A stretch of 41,287 nucleotides of DNA from Candidatus Aegiribacteria sp. (GTDB taxonomy: Bacteria > Fermentibacterota > Fermentibacteria > Fermentibacterales > JCC-6): NCBI GenBank assembly GCA_013138965.1, contig WTBT01000066.1, forward strand, positions 1 to 41,287. The letters are read 5' to 3'. Both the position numbers and the translations under genes were made by a program. Numbering within the stretch: the stretch's first letter is position 1; every line of letters starts with the position of its first letter. The notes under the pieces were generated by a model that ran no database searches, was not told the origin of the DNA, and worked only from the letters and a program-made list of their open reading frames with translations. This document shows, piece by piece, positions 16,441 through 25,271 of this stretch.

Positions 16441-17732
16441 TGGAACCACTTCATAAATCCCGCCTTCATGCTGTGATTCTTCTGTGGGCAGCGCTGCTCG
16501 CGCTTGTTTTCGGCGGGAGGATGTACACAACGGATGTACTTGCCCAGTATGAGGTTGCCGGATCGTTTATAGGCCAGAGATCATTCATGACGGTTTCGGG
16601 GGATTTCGGCTGGGTAGTTCAAGGTGCCAGATCAGGTCTTTTCGTTCCTCACGGGGCTGGGTTTTCAATCCTCCTTATCCCCGCAGCAGTTGCAGGACAA
16701 TTTCTGGGCCTCAATGGCGGCAAGCTTGTAATGGCTCTGCTGAACGCTGGTTTCAGCCTGGCGCTGATTGGGTTCTGGTACGCTTCCGCCGTTAAGAAGT
16801 ACTCCGATGTGCCGGTTTTACGGTTCATAGCCATTGCCATATGTGGAATGGTTCTCGTCTACGGAAAAATGACTTTCGATGTTACTGCCGCCGCCGCAGC
16901 TGCCATGGCAGCTTTCTACTTTTCACTTCACGACCGAATGCTCGCAGCCGGTCTCTGTCTTGGGTTTGCCATCCTTGTAAGGACTGACAGCCTGCTTCTG
17001 CTTCCTCTGTTCTGGACTGACTGGAGGAGCATGAAAAGACTTATTACGGGGCTTGTTCCCTTTATCCTCCTTATACTTTTCCTGAACTGGTATCGGTTTG
17101 GGAATCCATTTCTAGACGGTCATGGACAGGACCCCGCAATTGCTTTTGAACCGTTCAAAGGAGGTATACCGGGACTTCTTCTGAGTTACGGCAAGGGCCT
17201 TTTATTCTATGCTCCGCTCTGTGTCTTCGCGCTTTTTTTTCAGAAGGACTGGAGACTCTGGACCCCATTTGTCCTTTCTCTCTTTTTTCACGGAATGCTC
17301 CATGACTGGTCCGGCGGCACGGGATGGGGCCCCCGCTTTCTTTTTACCGCGCTGCCGTTTCTGCTCCTGACCCTGTCCTTCAAGGGCGTCGGGGGGAAAC
17401 TTTTCTGGGTAATTGCCATACTTGGTATTATCGTCTGCATTCCCGCCTTCTGGAGCAATCCAAGCCTGCTTGAGCAGACAAGCGGTGCTGACCTCTTCGA
17501 TGAGCCTTCCCGGCAGGCAGTGCTCTGGACCTATTCCTCATCTCCACTTGTTTCGGCATTCAGGAATTTCGCCACCGGTGTGCCTGATCTCTTTTGCGCA
17601 ACGGCAGCAGCTTCTGCCGGAATTTCAATCTGGATAGGAATCCTTGCCCAGATAGCAGTCGCATCGGTACTGGCCACGGCTGGAATGTTTACGCTGAAGA
17701 AAGGCCGTTGCGCCGGGAACGGTATATCTTGA
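16440..17732 (+). CDS. Polytopic membrane protein, GT-C glycosyltransferase or Wzy-like
   Basis: The 430-residue product has about ten hydrophobic segments and a large loop after the first (about residues 27-70), with acidic residues (TTDVLAQYEV) typical of GT-C enzymes that use polyprenol-linked sugars. Further landmarks are the conserved region AILVRTDSLLLLPLFW and a central NWYRFGNPFLDG motif seen in DUF2029/ArnT-like proteins. GTG 16440 overlaps the preceding stop by one base. Given the DPM1-like gene two genes upstream, it may use that lipid-linked sugar on the outer face of the inner membrane. A polymerase (Wzy) role is the alternative, since no other Wzy candidate is visible in the cluster. 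Confidence 0.7.
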   Translation: MEPLHKSRLHAVILLWAALLALVFGGRMYTTDVLAQYEVAGSFIGQRSFMTVSGDFGWVVQGARSGLFVPHGAGFSILLIPAAVAGQFLGLNGGKLVMALLNAGFSLALIGFWYASAVKKYSDVPVLRFIAIAICGMVLVYGKMTFDVTAAAAAAMAAFYFSLHDRMLAAGLCLGFAILVRTDSLLLLPLFWTDWRSMKRLITGLVPFILLILFLNWYRFGNPFLDGHGQDPAIAFEPFKGGIPGLLLSYGKGLLFYAPLCVFALFFQKDWRLWTPFVLSLFFHGMLHDWSGGTGWGPRFLFTALPFLLLTLSFKGVGGKLFWVIAILGIIVCIPAFWSNPSLLEQTSGADLFDEPSRQAVLWTYSSSPLVSAFRNFATGVPDLFCATAAASAGISIWIGILAQIAVASVLATAGMFTLKKGRCAGNGIS

Positions 17733-18814
17733 AGATTCTCCATCTTTCACCGCAGAACTATACGGGAACTATTGACCTTTTCGTCCGGGGGCATGTAGCG
17801 CTTGGCCATGAAAGCAGGCTTGTCACTTTTTACAGGGCTGCGAACCTCTACGAGGAGGATATTTGCCTGAATCTCCCCTTTGTCGGCCCTATGAGCTGGC
17901 TGCTGAAGCTTAAAGGACTTGTAAGGGCGGGAAGCCTGCAGGTTCCTTACACGGGAACTACAGAGCGGATATTCTGGAGTCCGAGCCCGGCTGAAAGTCT
18001 CATGCTGAGGTTCAGGGATATGGTATGGAAACCGATCATCAACAGGGCCGCCGGGGAATACGGATTGTGGGATTTTGACATATACCACCTTGAAGGCGGG
18101 ATGAGCTTCTACAGAGACGGCAGGGACGTAATTGCCCTGAAAAGGGCCGGCAAGAAGATAGTCTCCTACTATCACGGTCTGGGCCTCAGAATGAGGGGAG
18201 CTATAAGACCCGTATGGGAGGCGACGGATCTGAACCTTACCTGTGAGTTCGACCTTTACCAGAGATATCCCGAAGTAGATTATCTTTTTCTGCCCTTTGA
18301 CCAGAATGCCATGCCCCCGGCTTCCCCCTTACCCGGTAAGGTGCGTATATGTCATGCGCCCAGGATCAGGTCGGTAAAAGGCACCGAAGAGATAATAAGC
18401 GCCGTGGAGGATCTTTCAAAGGATATCCCTGTTGAACTTGTTCTCATCGAGAATATGACAAATGCTGAAGCCCTGAGAATGAAAGCCTCATGTCATATCG
18501 CAATCGATCAGGTTGCGAGTGGGGATATGGGCTACGGAGTGAATTCTCTGGAGAGCCTTTCTATGGGTATCGCCACAGTGACTAACCTCTCTCGCGCATA
18601 TCAGGAATTCATCCCCGATCATCCATTCTTTCTTACAGAACCGGATACCCTGAAGCGCGACCTGAAAGAGCTTATCCTTGACCGGGAACTCAGGGAGAAG
18701 CATGCCGGGGCCGGCCCCCCATGGATCAAAGCAAAGCACCACTGGCTCTCGGTGGCCGAGGAGCTGCACAGGATATACCGGGATCTTCTATGGGAGGAAC
18801 CTGCTGATGGCTGA
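17729..18814 (+). CDS. Glycosyltransferase, GT-B (family 4-like)
   Basis: TTG 17729 is chosen: it overlaps the previous stop, and translation then begins MKILHLSPQNYTGTIDLFVR, a normal GT-B N-terminus, giving 361 residues. The longer upstream frame is a shadow of the preceding gene. The C-terminal half has KVRICHAPRIRSVKGTEEII and later GYGVNSLESLSMGIATVTN, the Glu-x7-Glu-like nucleotide-sugar region of this fold. YHGLGLRMRG in the middle likely lines the acceptor cleft. The enzyme should add one sugar to the growing lipid-linked oligosaccharide in the cytoplasm. Donor and acceptor cannot be told from sequence. Confidence 0.78.
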   Translation: MKILHLSPQNYTGTIDLFVRGHVALGHESRLVTFYRAANLYEEDICLNLPFVGPMSWLLKLKGLVRAGSLQVPYTGTTERIFWSPSPAESLMLRFRDMVWKPIINRAAGEYGLWDFDIYHLEGGMSFYRDGRDVIALKRAGKKIVSYYHGLGLRMRGAIRPVWEATDLNLTCEFDLYQRYPEVDYLFLPFDQNAMPPASPLPGKVRICHAPRIRSVKGTEEIISAVEDLSKDIPVELVLIENMTNAEALRMKASCHIAIDQVASGDMGYGVNSLESLSMGIATVTNLSRAYQEFIPDHPFFLTEPDTLKRDLKELILDRELREKHAGAGPPWIKAKHHWLSVAEELHRIYRDLLWEEPADG

Positions 18815-20243
18815 GCATTCCATATCTGAGCATAGCAGGGACCTTTCGAAGGAATCCGCTTTTTACGCCCTTGCAATGGTCTTCAGCGGAATGATTCAGG
18901 TAGCATTCCTGCCGTTCATCTCCCGATATCTTACAGCCGATGCTGCCGGGGAACTGGGCATATTGAGAATACTCGCGGAGGCCATTGCCGGTATTGTGGT
19001 CCTGGGGCTCCCAACGGCGCTGATCAGAGCATGGCATAGAACAACGCAGCACCGGGCCGTTCTATTAAGGGGAATAACATTCCCGCTGATTCCCACAATG
19101 CTGATGATAACGGCAGTCCTGCTCCTGCAGGGTTTTCTGAAATCCTTCCTGAATCTGCAGCATCCCGATTACCTGCTTCACGCTATCCTTCTTGGAACCG
19201 GTATTGCATACGTTCAGATAGCTCTTTCCATTCCAAGGGCCGATGGCCTCGCCGGAAGGTATCTGATACTTCAGTTGATAAGGGGAGTAATGGCTCTGGG
19301 TCTTCTGGGTCTTCTGCTTTATTCCGGGGCCATGGATACGATACCTTCATTCATGACCGCAAGGTGGGCGCCTTCATTCCTGATCGCCGGCGCAGCGGTA
19401 GTACTGATGTGGAAAAAAACCGCGGATTCGAAAAAGCTGAAGGATTCGGAAGGGCTTACAAGGGAAATTCTGGGATTCAGTCTTCCACTCATTCCAGCCA
19501 CGCTTTCCATGATAGTTCTTTCTTCAGCCGATATGTTCATGCTGAGAAGCATCTATCCCGATATGGCTGAAAGCGGGTATTACGAATGGGCCAGCAGAGC
19601 CTGCCTTGTCCTCATGCCGATGATACTGGGTTTCAACATGGCCTGGAAGCGATTCATCTTCAGGAAAAAAAGAACCGGAGGCACGCTGGCCGAACTGGGA
19701 AGAGCAGGGCTGCTTTTCATGCTGCTTGTGAACTGGGGATCTCTGATACTGGCGATGTCCTCACCATGGATAGTTCCTCTCATAGGCGGCGGGCAGTTCC
19801 TTCCAGCCGCACGGGTCCTTCCGACCCTTGCGGGAGCGGTGGCGCTTTACGGACTGTTCCTCATTTCCCAGACAGGGTGTCTGCTGACAGGGCAGACCAG
19901 GTTCATTGCCGGAATGACCCTGTTCGGAGCCATGCTGAATATAGGATTCAACTTCCGCCTGATACCTGTTGCCGGAGCCTTGGGCGCAGCCTTTGCCACT
20001 CTTGGGACGAACCTGTTTATGGCTCTCAGCCTTTTCTGGCTTGGAAGAAAGGTGTTTCCGATAAGTTTCTTCGTGGTTGTATTAACTGTCTTGCCCCCGA
20101 TCGCTTTAGGACCCATGGCAAACCTGAGTTCCGGCCTAAGAATGATCATCGTTATTGCCGCCACGCTTGTTACGGTTCTGGGAGTGGGTTATCTCAGGCT
20201 CATGGGTACCCGGCTGGAGGGCAGTGCTTTCGATGAAACCTGA
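18807..20243 (+). CDS. Wzx-like polysaccharide flippase (MVF/MATE superfamily)
   Basis: ATG 18807 with GGGAGG upstream gives 478 residues; the longer frame from 18678 lies within the preceding gene. The start MAEHSISEHSRDLSKESAFY followed by ALAMVFSGMIQVAFLPFISRYLT is typical of oligosaccharide flippases. About 12-14 hydrophobic segments are distributed in two halves. Such proteins move the undecaprenyl-linked repeat unit across the inner membrane. It overlaps neighbours on both sides by 8-11 bases, so it is translated with the glycosyltransferases around it. Confidence 0.9.
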   Translation: MAEHSISEHSRDLSKESAFYALAMVFSGMIQVAFLPFISRYLTADAAGELGILRILAEAIAGIVVLGLPTALIRAWHRTTQHRAVLLRGITFPLIPTMLMITAVLLLQGFLKSFLNLQHPDYLLHAILLGTGIAYVQIALSIPRADGLAGRYLILQLIRGVMALGLLGLLLYSGAMDTIPSFMTARWAPSFLIAGAAVVLMWKKTADSKKLKDSEGLTREILGFSLPLIPATLSMIVLSSADMFMLRSIYPDMAESGYYEWASRACLVLMPMILGFNMAWKRFIFRKKRTGGTLAELGRAGLLFMLLVNWGSLILAMSSPWIVPLIGGGQFLPAARVLPTLAGAVALYGLFLISQTGCLLTGQTRFIAGMTLFGAMLNIGFNFRLIPVAGALGAAFATLGTNLFMALSLFWLGRKVFPISFFVVVLTVLPPIALGPMANLSSGLRMIIVIAATLVTVLGVGYLRLMGTRLEGSAFDET

Positions 20244-21168
20244 GATATCGGTTCAGATACCTGTGAGGGATGGCGGCGATGATTTTCGGGAATGTCTTGA
20301 AAGCCTTCGGAAACAGGATACCGGGGGGTTGCCATGGGAACTGATAATAGTCGATGATGGCAGCAGGATTCCTGTAGAAGATGATTTCGACCTGAGTTTT
20401 CCTGAAACAGTTCTGGTTAAGATACTGCACAGGAATAGTACAGGTAACAGGCCGGAGGCAAGAAACGCCGGCTGGCAGGCGGCTACCGCGTCTTTGTGTT
20501 TTCTTTCGGATAGTGATATGCGGTTTCCCGAGGATATCATACTTAAGCACATGGAAATGCATCGCCGGGGCTGTGGAGATGTGATAATGGGAGCCAGGAT
20601 AAACGGCTGGATGCAGGATGCTTCTCCATGGCAGCAGTGGTTCGATACCAGGGGGATGGGGGGCAGGGCCGCCGGGCTCTTTCCTCCGAAATATTTCGTA
20701 ACAGGCAATGTAAGCCTGCAGACATCACTTCTAAGGGAAACCGGAGGCTTCGATCCGGCAATCGACCGCTACGGAGGAGAGGATACCGAATTCGGATTCA
20801 GGCTGGCCAGGAAGGATGTATCCCTCTATTGGGACCCCGATCTAAGGGTGTACCATCTTGATAGCGTCACTGCCCGTGAACATTCAAGGAAAATGGTTGA
20901 GTACGGTGGTTCCGGATTGAAATATACTTTAAACAGGATTCCCGAGGCGGAAGGTCTTCTGGGGAGCAACTGGATTAAACCGGTTTTCTCAGAGCCTGCA
21001 AGCCCGGCAACCATGACTATGAGAGTACTGGTAAAACTTGCTCTTCTCCCGCCGGTATACAGATGCGTGCTCCGGTGGATGGAAAAATTCGGGAAACCCT
21101 TTTTTCTATTCACATACCTTTCAGTCGGCGGATGTTTAATGGGATTGTCAGGCAGAAATTTTGAATAG
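20233..21168 (+). CDS. Family 2 glycosyltransferase
   Basis: The start ATG 20233 lies inside the end of the flippase gene and gives 311 residues beginning MKPEISVQIPVRDGGDDFRE. A GT-A fold is shown by WELIIVDDGS, RPEARNAGWQAA, the metal-binding SDSD, and the acceptor region FDPAIDRYGGEDTEFGFRLARK. A single hydrophobic segment near the C-terminus could attach it to the membrane. It should add a sugar to the lipid-linked repeat unit. GGAGG is present 11 bases before the ATG. It overlaps murB by eight bases. Confidence 0.9.
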   Translation: MKPEISVQIPVRDGGDDFRECLESLRKQDTGGLPWELIIVDDGSRIPVEDDFDLSFPETVLVKILHRNSTGNRPEARNAGWQAATASLCFLSDSDMRFPEDIILKHMEMHRRGCGDVIMGARINGWMQDASPWQQWFDTRGMGGRAAGLFPPKYFVTGNVSLQTSLLRETGGFDPAIDRYGGEDTEFGFRLARKDVSLYWDPDLRVYHLDSVTAREHSRKMVEYGGSGLKYTLNRIPEAEGLLGSNWIKPVFSEPASPATMTMRVLVKLALLPPVYRCVLRWMEKFGKPFFLFTYLSVGGCLMGLSGRNFE

Positions 21169-22087
21169 CGTTGAATCCACCTGTAGCCTGCTCAGGGAAC
21201 ATTTCCCGGGAGATGTTGAAATTCTGCAGCTGAGAGATCTGACTACATGGCAGACCGGAGGCCCTGCTGTTTCAGCAACTGTAACCTCTTCCGTGATGCT
21301 TGCCGACCTGCTTGGCCTGACCGCAAGAGAAGGGATCCCCTGGTTCATTCTCGGCCAGGGATCGAATATACTGGCTTCTGACGAAGGCTGCAGAGAAGTA
21401 GTTATCAGGCTTTCGGGGAGCATGGCTCTGACCGCATGGCATCGCTTTGAAAGCGGTTGGAATCTTGTGATCGGTGGAGGTGTCCATCTGCCGTCATTAT
21501 CAGGAGCTGCCTGCAGCAGGGGAGCTTCAGGGCTGGAATTCGCAATAGGTATTCCCGGAACAGTAGGCGGCGCTGTATTCATGAATGCCGGAGCATACGG
21601 AAATTCAGTAGCTGATTCTCTGAAAAGTGTTACAGTATTAGATTACAGAGGTTCTGCGAATACTATAGTCGGAGAGGAATGCTGTTTCGGATACAGATTC
21701 AGCAGATTTCAGAAAGAGAGAACGGTTATAACGGGTGTGGAACTATCGCTTGGGATCGATGATCCTGCCGTTCTCCGTTCCGAAGGGAAGAGAATTCTGG
21801 AGCTGCGCAGAAAGAAGTTTCCCCTTCAGTATCCCAACGCCGGAAGTGTATTCAGGAAGCCCGATGAAGGGATTGCCCCCGGTAAACTTATAGAAGATGC
21901 CGGATTGAAAGGAAGAACTGTCGGAGGCGCCAGGGTCTCCCGCAAGCATGCGAATTTTATTATTAATACCGGAAAAGCAACATCTGAAGATATAATGGAG
22001 CTTATTGATATCGTCCGGGAATCTGTCCTTGCCTGCAGCGGAATGCTGCTTAAAGAGGAGATCCGGTATCTTGGTCGGAGGGATTGA
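21161..22087 (+). CDS. murB: UDP-N-acetylenolpyruvoylglucosamine reductase
   Basis: Starting from TTG 21161, 308 residues contain the FAD-binding GQGSNIL, the GIPGTVGGAVFMNAGAYG core, YRFSRF, the PNAGSVFRKP serine region, KLIEDAGLKG and the closing GGARVSRKHANFIIN. MurB reduces the enolpyruvyl group with NADPH to make UDP-MurNAc in the cytoplasm for peptidoglycan. Every expected motif is present and the length is normal. Its place in the middle of a surface-polysaccharide operon is unusual, because murB normally sits in the division and cell-wall cluster. It may be the only copy, moved here, or a second copy tied to glycan synthesis; a genome search would tell. Confidence 0.95.
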   Translation: MNSVESTCSLLREHFPGDVEILQLRDLTTWQTGGPAVSATVTSSVMLADLLGLTAREGIPWFILGQGSNILASDEGCREVVIRLSGSMALTAWHRFESGWNLVIGGGVHLPSLSGAACSRGASGLEFAIGIPGTVGGAVFMNAGAYGNSVADSLKSVTVLDYRGSANTIVGEECCFGYRFSRFQKERTVITGVELSLGIDDPAVLRSEGKRILELRRKKFPLQYPNAGSVFRKPDEGIAPGKLIEDAGLKGRTVGGARVSRKHANFIINTGKATSEDIMELIDIVRESVLACSGMLLKEEIRYLGRRD

Positions 22088-22090
22088 ACA

Positions 22091-23041
22091 ATGTCGGATA
22101 TATCACATCTCGGAAATATCAACCTGGAACCCGGACCTATTCTTGTAACCGGCGCGGCAGGTTTTGTGGGTTGCCATCTCATGAAAGAACTCGGCATGGG
22201 AGAGGGTGATATCGCTGTTGATATAACCACGGATTTTGAAGCTCCCGAGGGAGTTTCGAAAATCGGCTGGAATCTTCCCTCGCAGCCGCCTGAGGAACTT
22301 GGATTCGTGCGGTACATCATACATCTTGCGGCCATGAGTTCGGTTTCGAAATCCCTGAAGGAGATCCATAAGGCTTATGAGATCAATCTCATGGGAACCA
22401 TATCGGTCCTCGAGTACATGGTTTCAAAATGTCCCGGGGCGAAGATGCTTCTTGCAAGTTCGTCAGAGGTGTACAAGTCAACGGATGATCTTATTTCTGA
22501 GAAGTGCGAAATCGGTCCGAGGAATCCTTACGGAACAACAAAGGCCGCGGCTGAGATTGCCGCTTTTCAATTCGCGCGGAATTACAAGCTTGACATTGTC
22601 ATTGCCCGCGCGTTTCCTCATCTGGGTCCGGGGCAATCCGGGGATTTCGCGTTTCCATCATTCTGCAGAAGAATTATTAATACGCGCCAGAGCGGGAACA
22701 ACATCATTCGCGTCGGAAACCTTAGCCCTGTAAGGGACTATCTGTATGTAACCGATGTGGCAAGAGCATACAGGTATATTCTGAGCAGAGGTCAATCGGG
22801 AAGTGTTTACAATATCTGCACGGGTATCGGCAACAGTATCGGTGACATGGTCAGAATGCTTATAGATATCTCCGGAATGGATATTAAGCTTGAAACGGAC
22901 CCTGACCTTTTCAGACCTGTGGATGTTGAATTTCAGGTGGGCGATCCCTCAAGGCTGCGATCCCTGCTGGGATGGAAACCTGAGGTTGATAGAATAGAGG
23001 GTTTAAGAAAACTATTCTCATGGTGGGAGGCAAAATTATGA
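22091..23041 (+). CDS. Short-chain epimerase/dehydratase family protein, RMD-like reductase
   Basis: This 316-residue extended SDR has the NAD(P)-binding VTGAAGFVGCHL, the active-site SSSEVY and Tyr-x3-Lys in NPYGTTKAAAE. RDYLYVTDVARAYRYIL is typical for RMD and UDP-glucose epimerase relatives, and so is the ending DPDLFRPVDVEFQVGDPSRL with LGWKPE. This tail is closest to GDP-4-keto-6-deoxy-mannose reductase. In this cluster it may reduce the 4-keto sugar made by RmlB, since no RmlC or RmlD gene is visible. That would give a 6-deoxyhexose other than L-rhamnose. Specificity is inference. It starts three bases after murB. Confidence 0.82.
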   Translation: MSDISHLGNINLEPGPILVTGAAGFVGCHLMKELGMGEGDIAVDITTDFEAPEGVSKIGWNLPSQPPEELGFVRYIIHLAAMSSVSKSLKEIHKAYEINLMGTISVLEYMVSKCPGAKMLLASSSEVYKSTDDLISEKCEIGPRNPYGTTKAAAEIAAFQFARNYKLDIVIARAFPHLGPGQSGDFAFPSFCRRIINTRQSGNNIIRVGNLSPVRDYLYVTDVARAYRYILSRGQSGSVYNICTGIGNSIGDMVRMLIDISGMDIKLETDPDLFRPVDVEFQVGDPSRLRSLLGWKPEVDRIEGLRKLFSWWEAKL

Positions 23042-25212
23042 CCCTGCTGATGTTAAGTTGTATCATTCTGACTGGCAGAATCTCCGATTGGGACCACTAC
23101 ACGCATTTTGGCGGAGTCAGTGATATCCTCATAGAGGATTCTTCGGTGATCGGCGCAACCAGCGGTGGCGTTATCTTCGGTTCAATTGAGTTCGGCTCTA
23201 TCGTCTGGGATTCCACCTGGACCTGTCCTGGAAATCTTGCGCACAGTGATGCGAGGTGTCTTGCAAGGGATTCTTTCGGAAATCTCTGGATCGGTACAAA
23301 CGGAGGCGGGATTGATGTAGGCCTCGTTTCGGGCGGAGTTCAGCATTACGGGCAGCTTGAGGGATTGCCCATATCACTTGCTATCAACTGTATTCTCCCC
23401 GACACAACCATCTGGGTCGGCACCACAGAAGGGCTGTGCAGCAGGGAGCTTGGTTATTTCGAGGTCTGGACTGAATTCACAACCGGTGGAGGATTGCCTT
23501 CGGATATCATAAATTGTGTTGCCAGTGTTGACTCGGGGCTCTTTGTAGGAACTTCTGACGGCCTGGTCATGCTTCGGTCGGGCCAGCACCCCGGGCAACC
23601 GGGCTCCTGGCTGAAATATCCTGCTGTAGCGAACATCATTGTGCAGGATATTCTGGTCGCAGGTGATACCGTCTGGGCAGCTTCAACGGATGCTCTTTAC
23701 TACCTGGCAGATGGTCAGGACTGGAAACTGGACAGCTCGTATCCGGGCAGCTATCCGATTTCTCTCGCTTCATTCAATGGGCTGCTTGCAGTGGGAGGCA
23801 AGGGAGATGTTGCCATATTCGACGGATCACAATGGACCTCCGGATCCGGTGGCGTGGGAACACAGATGGTCCAGGCGATCAGCTGGATCTCCGTCGACAG
23901 CCTGGCGATCGGGCAGTACTCGAATTATACTGTGAACAGAGCAAGCGGTAACGGTGTCGGAATAGGTACGCTGAATTCCTGGACATCCTCATGGCCTCAG
24001 GGCGCTCCGTCGAACGATCTGTACGCGGTTGATGTGGATTCGAGAAACGATGTATGGGTGACAAGCAACAGAAGGGGTGCTGCGGTTTACAGTGAGTACG
24101 GATGGGTCGGGTTCATAAACGAACTCTCGAGTGCCAATCAGGTGTTTGCCTGTCTGGCAGACCATTCCGGTGGCGTATTCGTTGCCCCCTGGCATTATGG
24201 AGTTACCTGGCTTGACTGGAAGGGGACGCCTGACAGAAGCGATGACGTTTTCCTGAACCTGAATTCGGGGAACAGCGGACTGCTGAACGATCAGATAACG
24301 GATATGGCGATTTCCCCGACTGGGGAAGTATGGTTTGCCCAGGAGGCATACTGGCAGACTCCTTCCGAACCCAGCGGTGTCTGCCGTCTATCCTGGACAC
24401 CAGGCCAAACGGAAACAGCATCCTGGAAGACCTTTGAACCGTCCGATGGGCTTCCCTCCGGAGACGTAAGATCGGTTGAAGCGACGCTGTCACCATTGGT
24501 CGCCTGGATGGGTACCCGGGAGGGGCTTGTAAAAGGAAATATCCAGACAGGACAGGTACTTCTCGCCCTGGGAACCGGCGACGGGCTTCCTTCTGAGGAT
24601 ATTCAGGCTCTTGCAGTTTCAAGAGATGGCAGGCTTTTTATCGGCACAACGGGGGGTCTTGTGTTTCTGAACATTGCTAACGAGACCATTACTGATGTAG
24701 AACAGGTCAAAGGCAATGTATCCATGCTTTGTTTTGATAATCTATCCTGCCTGTGGGCGGCATCAGGCGAGGGGCTCTTCAGGATTTATCCCGACGGAAC
24801 GATTGAGGAGTACAATATCGTTAACTCGCCTCTCCAGTCACTCGATATAAGAAACGCTGCCTGTGATTCAGATAATGGATTTCTTTACATTGTAACCGAT
24901 CACGGTCTATGGAAACTCACCCTTGAACAGGGTATGAGCGGCAGCATTGAAACTGCTGCGGTCTATCCAAACCCGTTCATACCGGGAGATGGACAGGTCC
25001 TCGGCGTAGCAGGATTGCCGGATGAGGTTTTTGATATCCGTCTGTTTGACCTGACGGGAAAACTTGTTTATGAGTCCCTGTCACAGCACAGGAACGCATT
25101 CTCGTGGGATGGATATGACATCGATGGAAATCCTGCTGCATCCGGGACTTATATAGTCCGGATAACCCAGAGCGGTGCTGACAGATTTATCAAGCTGGCA
25201 ATTGTACGATAG
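23038..25212 (+). CDS. Secreted beta-propeller protein with C-terminal sorting-like domain (PorZ-like), copy 2
   Basis: ATG 23038 (GGGAGG seven to eight bases upstream, stop of the previous gene overlapped as ATGA) gives 724 residues. The gene mirrors the one at 13229: propeller blades such as LWIGTNGGGIDVG, IWVGTTEGLCSR and LFVGTSDGLVMLR, the shared segments HYGVTWLDWKG and QEAYWQTPSEPSG, and a C-terminal sandwich from AAVYPNPFIPG to DGNPAASGTYIVRITQSG, ending LAIVR. The PNPF and GTYIVR elements are classical for type 9 sorting domains. The leader is short (MTLLMLSCIILTG); its Cys8 could also be a lipobox. Likely outer surface or periplasm. Function is probably tied to the glycan made by neighbouring genes; not demonstrated. 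Confidence 0.85.
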   Translation: MTLLMLSCIILTGRISDWDHYTHFGGVSDILIEDSSVIGATSGGVIFGSIEFGSIVWDSTWTCPGNLAHSDARCLARDSFGNLWIGTNGGGIDVGLVSGGVQHYGQLEGLPISLAINCILPDTTIWVGTTEGLCSRELGYFEVWTEFTTGGGLPSDIINCVASVDSGLFVGTSDGLVMLRSGQHPGQPGSWLKYPAVANIIVQDILVAGDTVWAASTDALYYLADGQDWKLDSSYPGSYPISLASFNGLLAVGGKGDVAIFDGSQWTSGSGGVGTQMVQAISWISVDSLAIGQYSNYTVNRASGNGVGIGTLNSWTSSWPQGAPSNDLYAVDVDSRNDVWVTSNRRGAAVYSEYGWVGFINELSSANQVFACLADHSGGVFVAPWHYGVTWLDWKGTPDRSDDVFLNLNSGNSGLLNDQITDMAISPTGEVWFAQEAYWQTPSEPSGVCRLSWTPGQTETASWKTFEPSDGLPSGDVRSVEATLSPLVAWMGTREGLVKGNIQTGQVLLALGTGDGLPSEDIQALAVSRDGRLFIGTTGGLVFLNIANETITDVEQVKGNVSMLCFDNLSCLWAASGEGLFRIYPDGTIEEYNIVNSPLQSLDIRNAACDSDNGFLYIVTDHGLWKLTLEQGMSGSIETAAVYPNPFIPGDGQVLGVAGLPDEVFDIRLFDLTGKLVYESLSQHRNAFSWDGYDIDGNPAASGTYIVRITQSGADRFIKLAIVR

Positions 25213-25217
25213 GAGTG

Positions 25218-25243
25218 TGTCCGACAATGTATATTGTAGGACA
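25218..25243. promoter_or_regulatory. Inverted repeat between propeller gene and rmlA
   Basis: An 11-bp inverted repeat with one mismatch around a GTAT centre lies in one of the two sizeable gaps of the operon (59 bases). Its left arm is TGTCCGACAAT and its right arm ATTGTAGGACA. There is no T-run, so it is a weak terminator candidate. It may be an operator, an RNA-processing hairpin or a partial attenuator that tunes rmlA-rmlB-uxs relative to the upstream genes. Confidence 0.45.
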
Positions 25244-25271
25244 GGCTCCTTGAACAGGAAGAGGATCTCAT

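Noticed and set aside
25217..25227. The 11-mer GTGTCCGACAA also occurs (reverse strand) at 41265-41275, suggesting a shared transposon end.
   Set aside because: The second copy lies inside the coding frame of the transposase tail (Lys-Val-Ser-Asp-Lys), and flanking bases do not match. It is most likely chance.
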